Source: a virus. Taken from it: a DNA stretch of 64,000 nt. Positions 34,409 to 43,308 of the stretch are shown here, piece after piece. The DNA is taken from positions 16,717 to 80,716 of the IMG/VR virus record IMGVR_UViG_3300032235_000808, one strand, 5' to 3'. Every line of letters starts with the position of its first letter. The stretch's first letter is position 1. The position numbers and the translations under genes were made by a program. Below the pieces are notes generated by a model. The model was given only the letters and a program-made list of their open reading frames with translations. It was not told the DNA's origin and searched no databases.

Positions 34409-35065
34409 TTACTTTTTAAGTTTTATTTTCCAATACATACCAAATCCAACATATGGTGACATTTTGTTACCGGTTGGTGTGTTACTATTGGCAACTCCAA
34501 GATTTAATTGAACTAACTTATCTCTCTTAGTTTTTAGTATTAAACCGGCAGATACGTTACTAACAACATCTTCTTTGTTAAATCCACCATTGAATCCCCA
34601 ATATACTTGGTTCTTTGGTAATTCTTTTACTATTGTTGTTTCTTTAACAGTTCTTTCTTTTAGATATGCATTCCATTTTCTACCCAATACTTTATTCTTA
34701 TAAATTGTATCGGTAATTGAAATCATACCTAAATCATTATCTAATTTTAATGAATCTTTATAAACAACTTTCTTATAAAAATCTCTAAGAATTGTTAGGG
34801 TATCCACTTTTGTTAATACAGGAACCTCGACATTCTTTTCAACAACGGTTTCGTGATAAATGTCATCACCTTTAACGTACTTTGTTTTATAATGGTCTAC
34901 AACAAATGTATCAACCTTACGGCTTAACAGTTCGTATTTTTTACCGTTAACTTTAATAGTTTCACCGGGAATGTCACCACCTTTATCTGTGAAGTAGTAA
35001 TAGGCTACAATACATGCTAATATGATTAGGACTATTGTTTTGATATCAAGTTTGAAAGTATTCAT
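34409..35065 (-). CDS. N-terminally anchored periplasmic protein with beta-rich end
   Basis: A 218-residue protein. Residues ~8-25 (IKTIVLIILACIVAYYYF) form a single membrane anchor. The middle is a charged, Val/Lys-rich stalk (VEKNVEVPVLTKVDTLTILRDFYKK). The last ~70 residues are beta-strands with alternating hydrophobic residues (VYWGFNGGFNKEDVVSNVSAGLIL, YVGFGMYWKI), resembling outer-membrane beta segments. Spanning from inner to outer membrane would suit an envelope-disruption (spanin-like) role. That is a hypothesis. The gene lies between a ClpP-like gene and the preceding hypothetical gene. Confidence 0.7.
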   Translation of the reverse strand: MNTFKLDIKTIVLIILACIVAYYYFTDKGGDIPGETIKVNGKKYELLSRKVDTFVVDHYKTKYVKGDDIYHETVVEKNVEVPVLTKVDTLTILRDFYKKVVYKDSLKLDNDLGMISITDTIYKNKVLGRKWNAYLKERTVKETTIVKELPKNQVYWGFNGGFNKEDVVSNVSAGLILKTKRDKLVQLNLGVANSNTPTGNKMSPYVGFGMYWKIKLKK

Positions 35066-35093
35066 TATATCTATTTTATATATAAATATAATG

Positions 35094-35113
35094 AAGGGGA
35101 CTTTTGTCCCCTT
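35094..35113. terminator. Hairpin after ClpP gene
   Basis: An eight-pair stem (AAGGGGAC against its complement) with a TTTT loop, starting 4 bases after the ClpP stop. On the minus strand the following bases are only partly T-rich; the plus side is more U-like. It is probably a weak or bidirectional terminator. Confidence 0.5.
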
Positions 35114-35116
35114 TTA

Positions 35117-35788
35117 TTATTTCTTCTTAACTATCTCGTCAATGATACCGTAAGCCAAAGCTTCGTCAGCACCTAACCATAAATCTCGACTTGCATCGTT
35201 CTTAACCGTTTCAGCATCTTTACCACAGTATCCACCTAACAATTCAAATAATGTATTGTTAATTTTTTCCCACTCAATCATAGTGATACGAGCATCTTGG
35301 ATATTACCACCGGCACCTCCTGATGATTGGTGTAACATTGTACGAGAGAAACGTAATGAACCACGTTTACCTTTTGTACCTGCACCCAATAAAACAGAAC
35401 CCATAGATGCTGCCATACCTGTGTTAATTGTACGAATGTCTGAACCAATGTAATCCATAACATCAACCATTGATAAACCCGACTTCACACTTCCTCCTGG
35501 TGAGTCGATATGCATCGTGATGTCCGTACTATCCAAACTGTCTAAGAACATTAATTGTGCTTGAACTATGGTGGACATATGGTCATTTACCTCACCGGCC
35601 ACCCATATAATTCTTTCCATCATCAAACGTGAGAACACATCCATTACAGTTACATTCATACTTCTTTCTTCAAGAATATATGGTGTCATACTGTTTTCAA
35701 TGTTTGTGTTGAATCTGTGTAAATCTAACGAACTGATTTTGTGGTCTTTAGCGTATAGACCAAAACTATTTAATTCTTTCGGTGTCAT
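35117..35788 (-). CDS. clpP: ClpP-like serine protease
   Basis: A 223-residue S14-family protease with a complete Ser-His-Asp triad: Ser128 in GMAASMGSVLL, His153 in MLHQSSGGAGG and Asp202 in NDASRDLWLGADEA. The oxyanion segment DSPGGSVKSG is present at ~95-104. It is longer at the N-terminus than host ClpP. Phage members may process head proteins or act with host ClpX on host or phage targets. It is not next to capsid genes here, which weakens the prohead-protease reading. Confidence 0.92.
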   Translation of the reverse strand: MTPKELNSFGLYAKDHKISSLDLHRFNTNIENSMTPYILEERSMNVTVMDVFSRLMMERIIWVAGEVNDHMSTIVQAQLMFLDSLDSTDITMHIDSPGGSVKSGLSMVDVMDYIGSDIRTINTGMAASMGSVLLGAGTKGKRGSLRFSRTMLHQSSGGAGGNIQDARITMIEWEKINNTLFELLGGYCGKDAETVKNDASRDLWLGADEALAYGIIDEIVKKK

Positions 35789-35830
35789 ATATTTATTATT
35801 TAGGTAACAAAGATAGTAAAAAATTTCAGA

Positions 35831-38182
35831 CTACGAAATTTTTGTTGTGATAAAATCAATTGATGAAACATTCTCATCTTTCTTAATCATAATAAGATTA
35901 TCTGACCAGTTACGAATCAATGGATTATGAGAAATAACGATAATATGTTCAAAGTAGTTTTTAATCTTCTTAAAAAATTCACCAACCATTTCAAGGTTTT
36001 CATCCGCAATTTTGCCAAAGACTTCATCCATTACAACGATATTAGGCTTTGGTAATGATGAGATTTTGGTCAACACACTACGAAGTGCTAATGACGAAAT
36101 TGTTCTTTCATAACCTGAACCGGCATTAAGAGGTTTTGCAATTCGTGATTCATTGTCAATCATAATAAACTCAACCTCATTCTTATCGTTGATATTCATC
36201 TCCAAAATGAAATGACAACTATCAACCAATAAACGATATAGTTCTTGGTTAATTAACGGAACCATATTTTTAAGTATAACTTTTGAAATACCATTCTTAC
36301 CATAAACTGTAAGGTATACTTTAAACACTTGCATTAATTCTTCCTCCGATTTAATTTTCTTGATTAAATCTTCGTTCACACCAATCTTTTCTTTCATATT
36401 GGTGATGTTGTTCTTATGTTTCTCAGTATTTGTACCGTTTAAACGAATGTCAGCGTTTGCCGTTTCAATTTTGGTTCTAATACCAACAACCTCTGCATCG
36501 ATTTTACGATTATCCTCAAGTTTCTTCTTGTTGTTCTCGTAATTGTCTAACTTTAATTGTTTTGCATCAATTTCAACTTGTTTTTGTTCAACCTCCAATT
36601 CATAACGAGCTTGGATTAACTTATTTCTTTCATAAGCATCGAACTCATCTTTCAAACTTTTAAATGACTTATTCTTTTCTTCTAAATCATCTTGTTTGAT
36701 TTTACGTTCTACACGTTTGTTTTTTAATGATTCAATAAGTTCTTTAATCTTATTAATCTCATCAGTATGGTCAACATCTTCAAGTGCTCTATTACATGTT
36801 GGACATATAGAACCTTCCTCAAATTGTTTGATGAGTTTTTCGTTTCTTGCAATTGCATCAACATCTAATTTATCCTCAACCAATAACGAGTTAATTTCTT
36901 TTTTAATTAACTCATGTTCTTCTTCTAAATAATATTGAGATGGTTCTACAACGTTTACATTATTGGCGTTGGTTCTACTCGATGATTGTTTAGTTTTTAA
37001 ATCCTTAATATCATTCTCAAGTTGATTTGGATTGGTATTAATTAGTTCGGTATCAATATTATTGTTTCTTGACCCGAGTAATTCATCTCTCCTATCCTCT
37101 AAACCTTTTAATGCTTTAGTATGTACATCTAGTTCATCAGCTAAAATAATTAGCTGTTCTTCTGAATTAGCTATACTATCACTATAAGTTTGATTGTCGA
37201 TTTCTAACTGAGCAATGTTGTGAGTATTTGAAATTAATTTCTTACTCCAATCATTATAGATACCTTTAGCAACCTCTTCTTTTAATTTAAGAGACTCTAA
37301 TCCCATGAACTTAGTCAATATCTGTCCACGAGCGGTTGGCTTCGACTCAATCAATTCCTCGAGGTTATAACCGGTAGTTAAGATAGTTGACAAGAAGTCT
37401 TCCTCAGTACCAATAGCCGATTCAATAAACGCTTCGGTTTCTCTACGTTGTTCACCGGCCAAATTCTCTATTGTACCGTCTTCCTTACGTTTGTAAAACT
37501 CTAACTTATTGGTAACCGTATAATCACCTGACTTTGATTTCTTTCTTAATGTTTTTCTTTCAATAACATAATCACCACCATCGATTGTAATTTCACCGGT
37601 TACACTAACCTCATCCTTATCTGTGAATCGATTAAAGATTTCTGCATTGGTTTTGGTCTTAGTCGTTGAGTTAAAGAATAAGAACATTAATAGGTCTACG
37701 GTTGAAGTAGATTTCCCACCAAAGTTTTTAGGTGTGGACTCAACAACTGATATTCCATCCAAATTAGTAAAGTCAATAACATTATTATCCCCGAAAGATA
37801 AAAAATTAGAAAACTCGACTTTTTTGATGAACCATTTGTTGTACCGTACTTTATTTTCATTTTGTTTTTCAATTTCTCCATTAACTCTATTATCTAATCT
37901 ATCAATAAGTTCCCATTTAGTAGACATCTTGTTTTCATCCATGAATTCCTTCATCAATGTTTTTTGATATTGACTATCTAAAATGTTATCTGAAACTTCT
38001 AATGATTGTAATCGAGTATTTTGTACATTAGTTAAAGTCTTGGTAATGATTTGTACACTGGCTCCATTATACTTGTTCTGAAAGTATGTCTTTACTCTCT
38101 TGATTTTTTCTGGCGTGAAGTTCTCTTGCACGTCTTGCCATGTTACTTTTACGAATGGATTCGATGTTTTTGTGATACTCAT
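35831..38182 (-). CDS. Recombination endonuclease subunit, T4 gp46/SbcC/Rad50-like
   Basis: A 783-residue SMC-like ATPase from the ATG at 38182; a TTG eight codons earlier is less likely. Walker A PKNFGGKST is at ~151-159. Long coiled coils flank a zinc hook C460-P-T-C463 (SICPTCNRAL). The signature-type NAGSGYERTISSLALRSVL and Walker B NIVVMDEVFG (~714-723) come near the end. With the gp47-like nuclease it should resect DNA ends for recombination-dependent replication, as in T4. An unusual N-terminal ~115 residues (VTWQDVQENFTPEKIKRVK) precedes the ATPase head. The first 116 bases overlap the preceding gene. Confidence 0.92.
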   Translation of the reverse strand: MSITKTSNPFVKVTWQDVQENFTPEKIKRVKTYFQNKYNGASVQIITKTLTNVQNTRLQSLEVSDNILDSQYQKTLMKEFMDENKMSTKWELIDRLDNRVNGEIEKQNENKVRYNKWFIKKVEFSNFLSFGDNNVIDFTNLDGISVVESTPKNFGGKSTSTVDLLMFLFFNSTTKTKTNAEIFNRFTDKDEVSVTGEITIDGGDYVIERKTLRKKSKSGDYTVTNKLEFYKRKEDGTIENLAGEQRRETEAFIESAIGTEEDFLSTILTTGYNLEELIESKPTARGQILTKFMGLESLKLKEEVAKGIYNDWSKKLISNTHNIAQLEIDNQTYSDSIANSEEQLIILADELDVHTKALKGLEDRRDELLGSRNNNIDTELINTNPNQLENDIKDLKTKQSSSRTNANNVNVVEPSQYYLEEEHELIKKEINSLLVEDKLDVDAIARNEKLIKQFEEGSICPTCNRALEDVDHTDEINKIKELIESLKNKRVERKIKQDDLEEKNKSFKSLKDEFDAYERNKLIQARYELEVEQKQVEIDAKQLKLDNYENNKKKLEDNRKIDAEVVGIRTKIETANADIRLNGTNTEKHKNNITNMKEKIGVNEDLIKKIKSEEELMQVFKVYLTVYGKNGISKVILKNMVPLINQELYRLLVDSCHFILEMNINDKNEVEFIMIDNESRIAKPLNAGSGYERTISSLALRSVLTKISSLPKPNIVVMDEVFGKIADENLEMVGEFFKKIKNYFEHIIVISHNPLIRNWSDNLIMIKKDENVSSIDFITTKIS

Positions 38183-38813
38183 TGTATTCTTTTGTATATT
38201 TTTCAATTAGTTTTTCATATTTTTCGGTACCTATATTATAAGAATAGTCAGGAAGATATATACCTTTTTCATTTTTGTTAAACAAATCAACATCACCTAT
38301 TTTAAAACATAACCAATGTTCGGGTCTACCTGCGGTTACAGTATTTGTTTTCCATAGACCTCTTACTAATTTATTTAAATCTCGTACTACACTAAAATTA
38401 ATATGCCAAAATTGTGTAAAATTACTATTAAACCTTGAAAATGTGTTAAATTCATAATCAGGTTCATAATGAATATATGGATTTCCATTTTTATCAAAAC
38501 ATGGAAATGATGGATAAGCGTATTTTTCTTTCCTTTCTTGTGGAATGTTATAAGTTGGAAATGGTAACGTAAATTGATTAAAATTTATACATGGTTGTTC
38601 CAAATAATGTCCAACCCATTTACCCGCTTCATTTTCATTCCCACCTCTTCTATCGGTATGAATAGTATCTATTCCCTTATGATTTGGATTTCGTATTAAA
38701 TTATATCCGTGTGTCTGTTTTAAGGCAACTTTTGACTCGATAGTTACCGGTCTATCATAAAATGACACCGCTTCGTCGGTACCTCTATAATTTCCTGTTA
38801 AATTTACTGCCAT
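38067..38813 (-). CDS. Conserved hypothetical protein overlapping the gp46-like gene
   Basis: A 248-residue protein starting at the ATG at 38813 (MAVNLTGNYRGTDEAVSFYDR), one base after the neighbouring stop. An in-frame extension to 38894 would overlap that gene and is rejected. It is rich in Tyr, Phe, His and Asn (EPDYEFNTFSRFNSNFTQFWHINF), with a basic C-terminal helix (SNMARRARELHARKNQ). No family is recognised. Its 3' end shares 116 bases with the start of the gp46-like gene. Confidence 0.72.
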   Translation of the reverse strand: MAVNLTGNYRGTDEAVSFYDRPVTIESKVALKQTHGYNLIRNPNHKGIDTIHTDRRGGNENEAGKWVGHYLEQPCINFNQFTLPFPTYNIPQERKEKYAYPSFPCFDKNGNPYIHYEPDYEFNTFSRFNSNFTQFWHINFSVVRDLNKLVRGLWKTNTVTAGRPEHWLCFKIGDVDLFNKNEKGIYLPDYSYNIGTEKYEKLIEKYTKEYNEYHKNIESIRKSNMARRARELHARKNQESKDILSEQV

Positions 38814-38814
38814 T

Positions 38815-39126
38815 TTATTTGATTCTACTCTCTTCGAAAAATTCAACGATAGCGTTAACCATCCAAACTGCTCCGGCGGTAAACATCCCATCAAAAAATA
38901 TAGTAGGCATCATAGGTAACTCAATATAAGTATTTACTAATCCACCTAAAATCAATGACATAAAGAAACCAACCCAAGTTCCTGTACATAATGTACATGA
39001 TATTAAGTCACCAAAAAACTTTGAGTGTTTCTTTATAAAATTACGAGCCTTTTCAAAAATAGACCCCCAAACAAGGATGGAGGTCATTCCATAACCTGCC
39101 AAAATCCAAAAAATAATTAATTCCAT
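38815..39126 (-). CDS. Small membrane protein with conserved Cys pair
   Basis: A 103-residue protein with an N-terminal transmembrane helix (ELIIFWILAGYGMTSILVW), a basic loop (KARNFIKKHSKFFGDLI), the C-x-x-C motif SCTLCTGTWVGFFMSLI starting a second helix, and a third helix near the end (GMFTAGAVWMVNAIVEF). The Cys-x-x-Cys-x-Gly-x-Trp-x-Gly pattern recalls DUF1360-type phage and bacterial membrane proteins. The role is unknown. Confidence 0.75.
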   Translation of the reverse strand: MELIIFWILAGYGMTSILVWGSIFEKARNFIKKHSKFFGDLISCTLCTGTWVGFFMSLILGGLVNTYIELPMMPTIFFDGMFTAGAVWMVNAIVEFFEESRIK

Positions 39127-39162
39127 ATTGAAATATAGATAAAAAAAATGAATTAAAAAAAT

Positions 39163-39915
39163 CTATTCGTCATAAAGTGAATTTAAATTACTATTTTTCA
39201 TATACTTGGCTCTATTAATTTTACCAAGACTTTCTGTAATAGCATCCAATTCTTTTTGTAATTGTTCATTTAGTCCTTTTAAACGAATAATCTCAGTTTC
39301 GTCTATTTTAACGATTTCCTTTATAACTTCAACTGGTACTTCTTTGATTACCTCCCTGATAATTTCAACGGGAACTTCTTTGATAATCTCCTTAATAACT
39401 TCAATCGGAACCTCTTTAATCACCTCAACCGGTACTTCTTTGATAATCTCAACAGGTACCTCTTTTACAATTGTTTTAGTTTTTGATTTACCCTGAATTT
39501 CTTTTATTACCTCAACCTCGATAGGAACTTCTTTAATGATTTCCTTAACGACTTCTATTTCAATAGGAACTTCTTTTATTATTTCCTTAATTACTTCGAT
39601 TTCAATGGGGACTTCTTTGATGACTTCCTTAATAACCTCGACCTGTACTTCTCTAATAACTTCCCTAATAACCTCAACTGGTACTTCCACAAGCTTCTCA
39701 ACTGTGACTTCAACGATTTTTTCGACTTCTTTGATGATTTCTTTTTCAATTGTTACCTCCTTTCCTTTAATGTGTGATGGAGTCTCACCATATTTTAATA
39801 AAGTGAAACCTCGGTTAAATGTTTCTTTAGCTTTCTTATCTACGTCTTGAATGTTATTTAATTCACAATATTGTATGAATTCTTTATCCAAGGTTAAGGT
39901 GTACTTCTTTACCAT
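39163..39915 (-). CDS. Val-Pro-Val-Glu repeat protein
   Basis: A 250-residue protein. A ~45-residue N-terminal domain (MVKKYTLTLDKEFIQYCELN) is followed from residue ~48 to ~200 by units such as EVPVEVIKEV, EVPIEIEVIKEIIK and EVIREVIREVQ, about 15 copies in 10-14 residue blocks. It closes with a coiled coil (IRLKGLNEQLQKELDAI). Amphipathic Val/Ile-Glu/Lys alternation with regular Pro suggests an extended solenoid, a polyvalent binder or a filament. The start overlaps the end of the gp47-like gene by 32 bases, so it is co-expressed with recombination genes. Confidence 0.75.
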   Translation of the reverse strand: MVKKYTLTLDKEFIQYCELNNIQDVDKKAKETFNRGFTLLKYGETPSHIKGKEVTIEKEIIKEVEKIVEVTVEKLVEVPVEVIREVIREVQVEVIKEVIKEVPIEIEVIKEIIKEVPIEIEVVKEIIKEVPIEVEVIKEIQGKSKTKTIVKEVPVEIIKEVPVEVIKEVPIEVIKEIIKEVPVEIIREVIKEVPVEVIKEIVKIDETEIIRLKGLNEQLQKELDAITESLGKINRAKYMKNSNLNSLYDE

Positions 39916-40702
39916 CCTCTATATCGGTTATATCTTTTATTTCAAAATGGAGAAATGGTTGTTCATTTGGTAAATCGTGAAATGTATATCCATCAATCTC
40001 TACATTATATATACCATAACCATGATGTTTCACCGTCTCACCAAAATTTTGTTGAATAAGACTTCCCGGCATTACCGCCTTTCCACCTTCAGGTAATGTA
40101 AATGTTTGTCTCTTATGAATGTCACCACATAATAATAAATCCAAACCAACAAAGTTTAATCTATCATAAGCATCTTCAAACTCAAATCCCATATCCGTAG
40201 ATAATCCTTGAATTGGTCCGTGGAATAAACCTACATGAAATTTACCTTCTTCCTTCTCGTACTCAGGTTTTACATTATGTTGATACAATGAATAAACAAC
40301 CCAATTGATATTCTCGTCAGGATATACACCACTATCTTTATAATATGTGATTGGTTCATCATATAATAGTTCAACAATTGGTGTGATGCTATCTAAACGT
40401 TGTGTATTGTTCTCTAAGAAGTCGTGGTTACCCGGTATGATAACAACCCTACCAAACTCACCTAATTGTTTTAGGAACCAACTTGTTAACATCAATTGTT
40501 CATTGGAGATATTAATTTTTTGATGTGCAATATCACCGGCAACAACAATACGAATGTTTCCCCAACCAAGACCTTCATCCACCCAACCTTTATATTGGAC
40601 TTTTAGTTCTTCAATTAATCTTTCAAATTGTTTTTTATACAATTCATGATATTGAAATGTTCTAATATGAATATCGGCAATGTGTACTATTCTTTTTATC
40701 AT
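39884..40702 (-). CDS. Recombination endonuclease subunit, T4 gp47/SbcD/Mre11-like
   Basis: A 272-residue calcineurin-type metallophosphoesterase with the full metal-ligand series: D10-I-H12, GD57IAH, G-N92-H93-D94, H161 in LFHGPI, and G-D194-I-H196. It is the nuclease partner of the gp46-like ATPase, separated from it by three intervening genes rather than adjacent as in T4. It probably trims DNA ends for recombination-dependent replication and degrades host DNA. Confidence 0.93.
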   Translation of the reverse strand: MIKRIVHIADIHIRTFQYHELYKKQFERLIEELKVQYKGWVDEGLGWGNIRIVVAGDIAHQKINISNEQLMLTSWFLKQLGEFGRVVIIPGNHDFLENNTQRLDSITPIVELLYDEPITYYKDSGVYPDENINWVVYSLYQHNVKPEYEKEEGKFHVGLFHGPIQGLSTDMGFEFEDAYDRLNFVGLDLLLCGDIHKRQTFTLPEGGKAVMPGSLIQQNFGETVKHHGYGIYNVEIDGYTFHDLPNEQPFLHFEIKDITDIEDGKEVHLNLG

Positions 40703-41556
40703 CGTTTTAAATATTTTTTTAAATCCATAGTTAAGATTGTGTCACTTATTTCTTTTGGTACTCTGAATTCTTCAAATGTACCATTTTCCTTTAAAAGAAC
40801 AATAACACTACCCATTAATTTTGTTTTATCAAATTTGGTACCTTGTAACATTTTTAAAATCAATCTACCGTATAGTGGTAATTGTAAGTAATAGTGACCC
40901 AAGGCATTATCATGATAATTACCAAATGGTGGATACAATCTACCAGTGTAATATTGAACTTCAAAGTTCTTTGGTTTATTAGTTTTCCAATCTGTGATAA
41001 CTAAACCATAATCAGTTTTTTGTCTGTTCATCATCAACCATACCTTATCGGGTTGACCGGTATATCCTTCTTCAGGGTCACCTAATACCATTTCGGTATC
41101 TAATAATACTCCACCACGTTCCAACATTAAATCAAGAAACTCTTTACCTGCACCAATCATCGCATCACTCTTACGTTGTTGTTCCTCATTGATATCAAAT
41201 ATTGGTTGTCTCACATTTTTGTAGTTACCAAATCTATCAATGGTATCGGTTTCTAATTCAAAGTGAACACGACTACCCATATTAGTTGATAAATCACCAG
41301 CTTGTTTCCATTCCGCTAACAATTCTTTTGCACCTTCAGGGTCACCTTTACACATCTGTAATGCCTTACCTTCTGAATCAAAGTGTTTATGGAACTTGGA
41401 TATTAGTCTTGAAACTGACGGGAAATTACTTTTAATTTCACCGTTAAGGTCTCTCATATAATAAATGTGGTCTTCCTCAATAAAGGACAACTCTAATTGT
41501 TTCCTTTTTTCCTCCAACGCATCTCTCATCTCTAACGAGATATCATATAAATTCAT
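40699..41556 (-). CDS. PD-(D/E)XK exonuclease (RecB/Cas4-like)
   Basis: A 285-residue protein with the RecB-type nuclease motifs: GSRVHFELE (His98), Glu155 in LLDTEMVLGD, Asp170 in GQPD, the central D189-W-K191 in ITDWKTNKP, and a following Gln in VQYYTGRL. It overlaps the gp47-like gene by four bases and follows the primase by one. It probably acts in recombination or DNA-end processing. Similar phage genes are often annotated as exonuclease or RecB-family nuclease. Confidence 0.9.
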   Translation of the reverse strand: MNLYDISLEMRDALEEKRKQLELSFIEEDHIYYMRDLNGEIKSNFPSVSRLISKFHKHFDSEGKALQMCKGDPEGAKELLAEWKQAGDLSTNMGSRVHFELETDTIDRFGNYKNVRQPIFDINEEQQRKSDAMIGAGKEFLDLMLERGGVLLDTEMVLGDPEEGYTGQPDKVWLMMNRQKTDYGLVITDWKTNKPKNFEVQYYTGRLYPPFGNYHDNALGHYYLQLPLYGRLILKMLQGTKFDKTKLMGSVIVLLKENGTFEEFRVPKEISDTILTMDLKKYLKR

Positions 41557-41557
41557 A

Positions 41558-42502
41558 TTAATCTAATTTAATTTCTTTATAACCACTTAAATCACCAGCC
41601 AAATCTGCAATGTCCTTATCTCCCTCCAATTTAATGATGTTAACTCGACCCATTAACTTACCACAATTAATTCTATGATAAAGTCTTTCAGCATCGTTCC
41701 ACGCATCAGGGTCCAAGACAATAGTGAGTTCCCCCTTTGCATCATCGTATAACTTATAAAAAAGGTGGTCTGACATAAATTTACCCAACATTGGTATTGA
41801 GTTGGGGATAAATATGCTATCGAAAGCACCTTCAACGATGTATATTTTTTCATTCCATTTAACTAATTTCTCATTGAAAATAATAATCTCCTTTTGTACC
41901 TCGGGATTTTTATACTTCAATTTAGTGTATGATAGGTATGACCTTGCAATAAAATAATTTAAATAACCTTCCTCATTGTAAGATGGAATAATAATTCTAT
42001 TTGCAAAGTCTCCTTCGTAACAGAATCCAATGTTATATCTCTCTAACATTTCATCTGTAATATTTCTTTTCTTAATATAAGCCCACGCTTGTTTGAATTG
42101 TGATGTTAACCTCAATCCTCGACTTGCATCTTTAAATAAGATAAACTCCTTTGGTAATTTTACATTTTTATAGACTCGTTTTGGTGCTTCACCATCCTCA
42201 TCAGGTCTCAATATGATATACTTCTTGAGTTGTTTAGGATTACCGTGTTGTTTTATTAACTTATATAACGTACCATGAGTTCCATGGGTTTCAGAACATG
42301 ACCAGCATTTAAAAACACTCTCTTTGTAGTTTATTTCAAGATTTCCTTTACCATCTCCGTGGTCAAGTTCCTTAATATCATATGAACAAACGGGACAATC
42401 AAAAGATATTTGTCCTTTGTAATCGTTGTGGAGTTTAGGTTCCCCTAAAATGTCCTCAAGGATATCAATTACCGGTGAATAATCTACTTTTTGGTCAGTC
42501 AT
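41558..42502 (-). CDS. DnaG-type primase with zinc and Toprim domains
   Basis: A 314-residue protein. The N-terminal zinc-binding domain has C36-P-V-C39 and C66-W-S-C69. A DnaG-like N-terminal catalytic stretch follows (ITDEMLERYNIGFCYEG, RIIIPSYNEEGYLNYFIAR). The Toprim domain carries Glu224 in IVEGAFDSI and the D264-P-D266 pair in IVLDPDAWND. The protein is shorter than cellular DnaG and lacks the helicase-binding C-terminus. It likely makes RNA primers for lagging-strand synthesis, perhaps with a phage helicase outside the window. Confidence 0.9.
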   Translation of the reverse strand: MTDQKVDYSPVIDILEDILGEPKLHNDYKGQISFDCPVCSYDIKELDHGDGKGNLEINYKESVFKCWSCSETHGTHGTLYKLIKQHGNPKQLKKYIILRPDEDGEAPKRVYKNVKLPKEFILFKDASRGLRLTSQFKQAWAYIKKRNITDEMLERYNIGFCYEGDFANRIIIPSYNEEGYLNYFIARSYLSYTKLKYKNPEVQKEIIIFNEKLVKWNEKIYIVEGAFDSIFIPNSIPMLGKFMSDHLFYKLYDDAKGELTIVLDPDAWNDAERLYHRINCGKLMGRVNIIKLEGDKDIADLAGDLSGYKEIKLD

Positions 42503-42545
42503 ACTCGAAAGGTATGAAAAATATTCGGTAAAAAAAAATTAAGCA

Positions 42546-42607
42546 TAAAAAAAGAGAGTCGAACACCACCCCGACTCTCTACCAACCAAGAATGTATTAC
42601 TACATTC
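42546..42607 (-). terminator. Two-hairpin terminator region after RuvC-like gene
   Basis: In the 152-base gap between the RuvC-like stop and the primase start, a 7-pair hairpin with a GTAA tetraloop on the minus strand (42590-42607) is followed by a 9-pair G/C-containing hairpin with a 10-base loop (42553-42580) and then seven T residues. The second is a typical rho-independent terminator; the first may be an accessory element. The remainder of the gap is A/T-rich with no gene. Confidence 0.85.
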
Positions 42608-42654
42608 CCGACCTACATTAATAAATATAAACAAAATAATTTGAAAAACAAAGC

Positions 42655-43269
42655 CTACTTCGTATTTTTTTCAGTTTCTTTTATCATATTTACATATCCT
42701 ATCACACAACATGCAGCATCCGCCATGTCGTAGTTCTCTTTCTTTAAATTACCTGTCTTTCCATATAACCAACTGATATCAGGACAAACCTCATTAACGT
42801 GTTCCCAAATTACATGTTTCTTATCTATATCTTTTGGGTATCCGCCAAATAAAACATTGCGACCTTTGTCATTTGGACCAACCAAATCAGGGAAAGCGTA
42901 CTTTCTCGAATTATATGTTGAGATGAATGTTGGTAAGATTCCTAATGCGTCATAACATACTTTAAGAATTAAAGTGTTGTAACGTAACAATGTACCAATT
43001 GTGTAAATGTTATTAGATTGAAGTAATGGCTCTTCTATAATGACACGGGTAATACCCATTCCTTTATATTTTTCGATGTGTGTTTTAAACGCATCTGCCT
43101 TTTTAATTAATTCTTCGATTTTATCTTCAGGTTGTGGTTTAATTTTTGGTGAAAAGTGTGTTAACTCCAATAATTTTGACCCTGAAATATCAAATAACGC
43201 AAAACCAATTGTTTTGGTACTAATATCTAAACCAAGAATTTTAGCCGACTCAAGTATTTTTTTATTCAT
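42655..43269 (-). CDS. RuvC-like Holliday-junction resolvase
   Basis: A 204-residue RNase H-fold nuclease with Asp15 in LGLDIST, Glu79/Glu80 in VIIEEP and Asp181/Asp184 in NYDMADAACC, the expected catalytic acidic set. The family resolves four-way DNA junctions, and in phages it also debranches DNA before packaging. The conserved GLDIST start and DxADA end support the call. The gene is set off from the primase by a terminator. Confidence 0.87.
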   Translation of the reverse strand: MNKKILESAKILGLDISTKTIGFALFDISGSKLLELTHFSPKIKPQPEDKIEELIKKADAFKTHIEKYKGMGITRVIIEEPLLQSNNIYTIGTLLRYNTLILKVCYDALGILPTFISTYNSRKYAFPDLVGPNDKGRNVLFGGYPKDIDKKHVIWEHVNEVCPDISWLYGKTGNLKKENYDMADAACCVIGYVNMIKETEKNTK

Positions 43270-43308
43270 GTAAACTATAATAAATAATTTAACATGAATT
43301 GTAAAGTC

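Noticed and set aside
42546-42607. A tRNA gene
   Set aside because: D-arm- and T-arm-like blocks are present but no acceptor stem or anticodon arm can be formed; the T-run marks a terminator.
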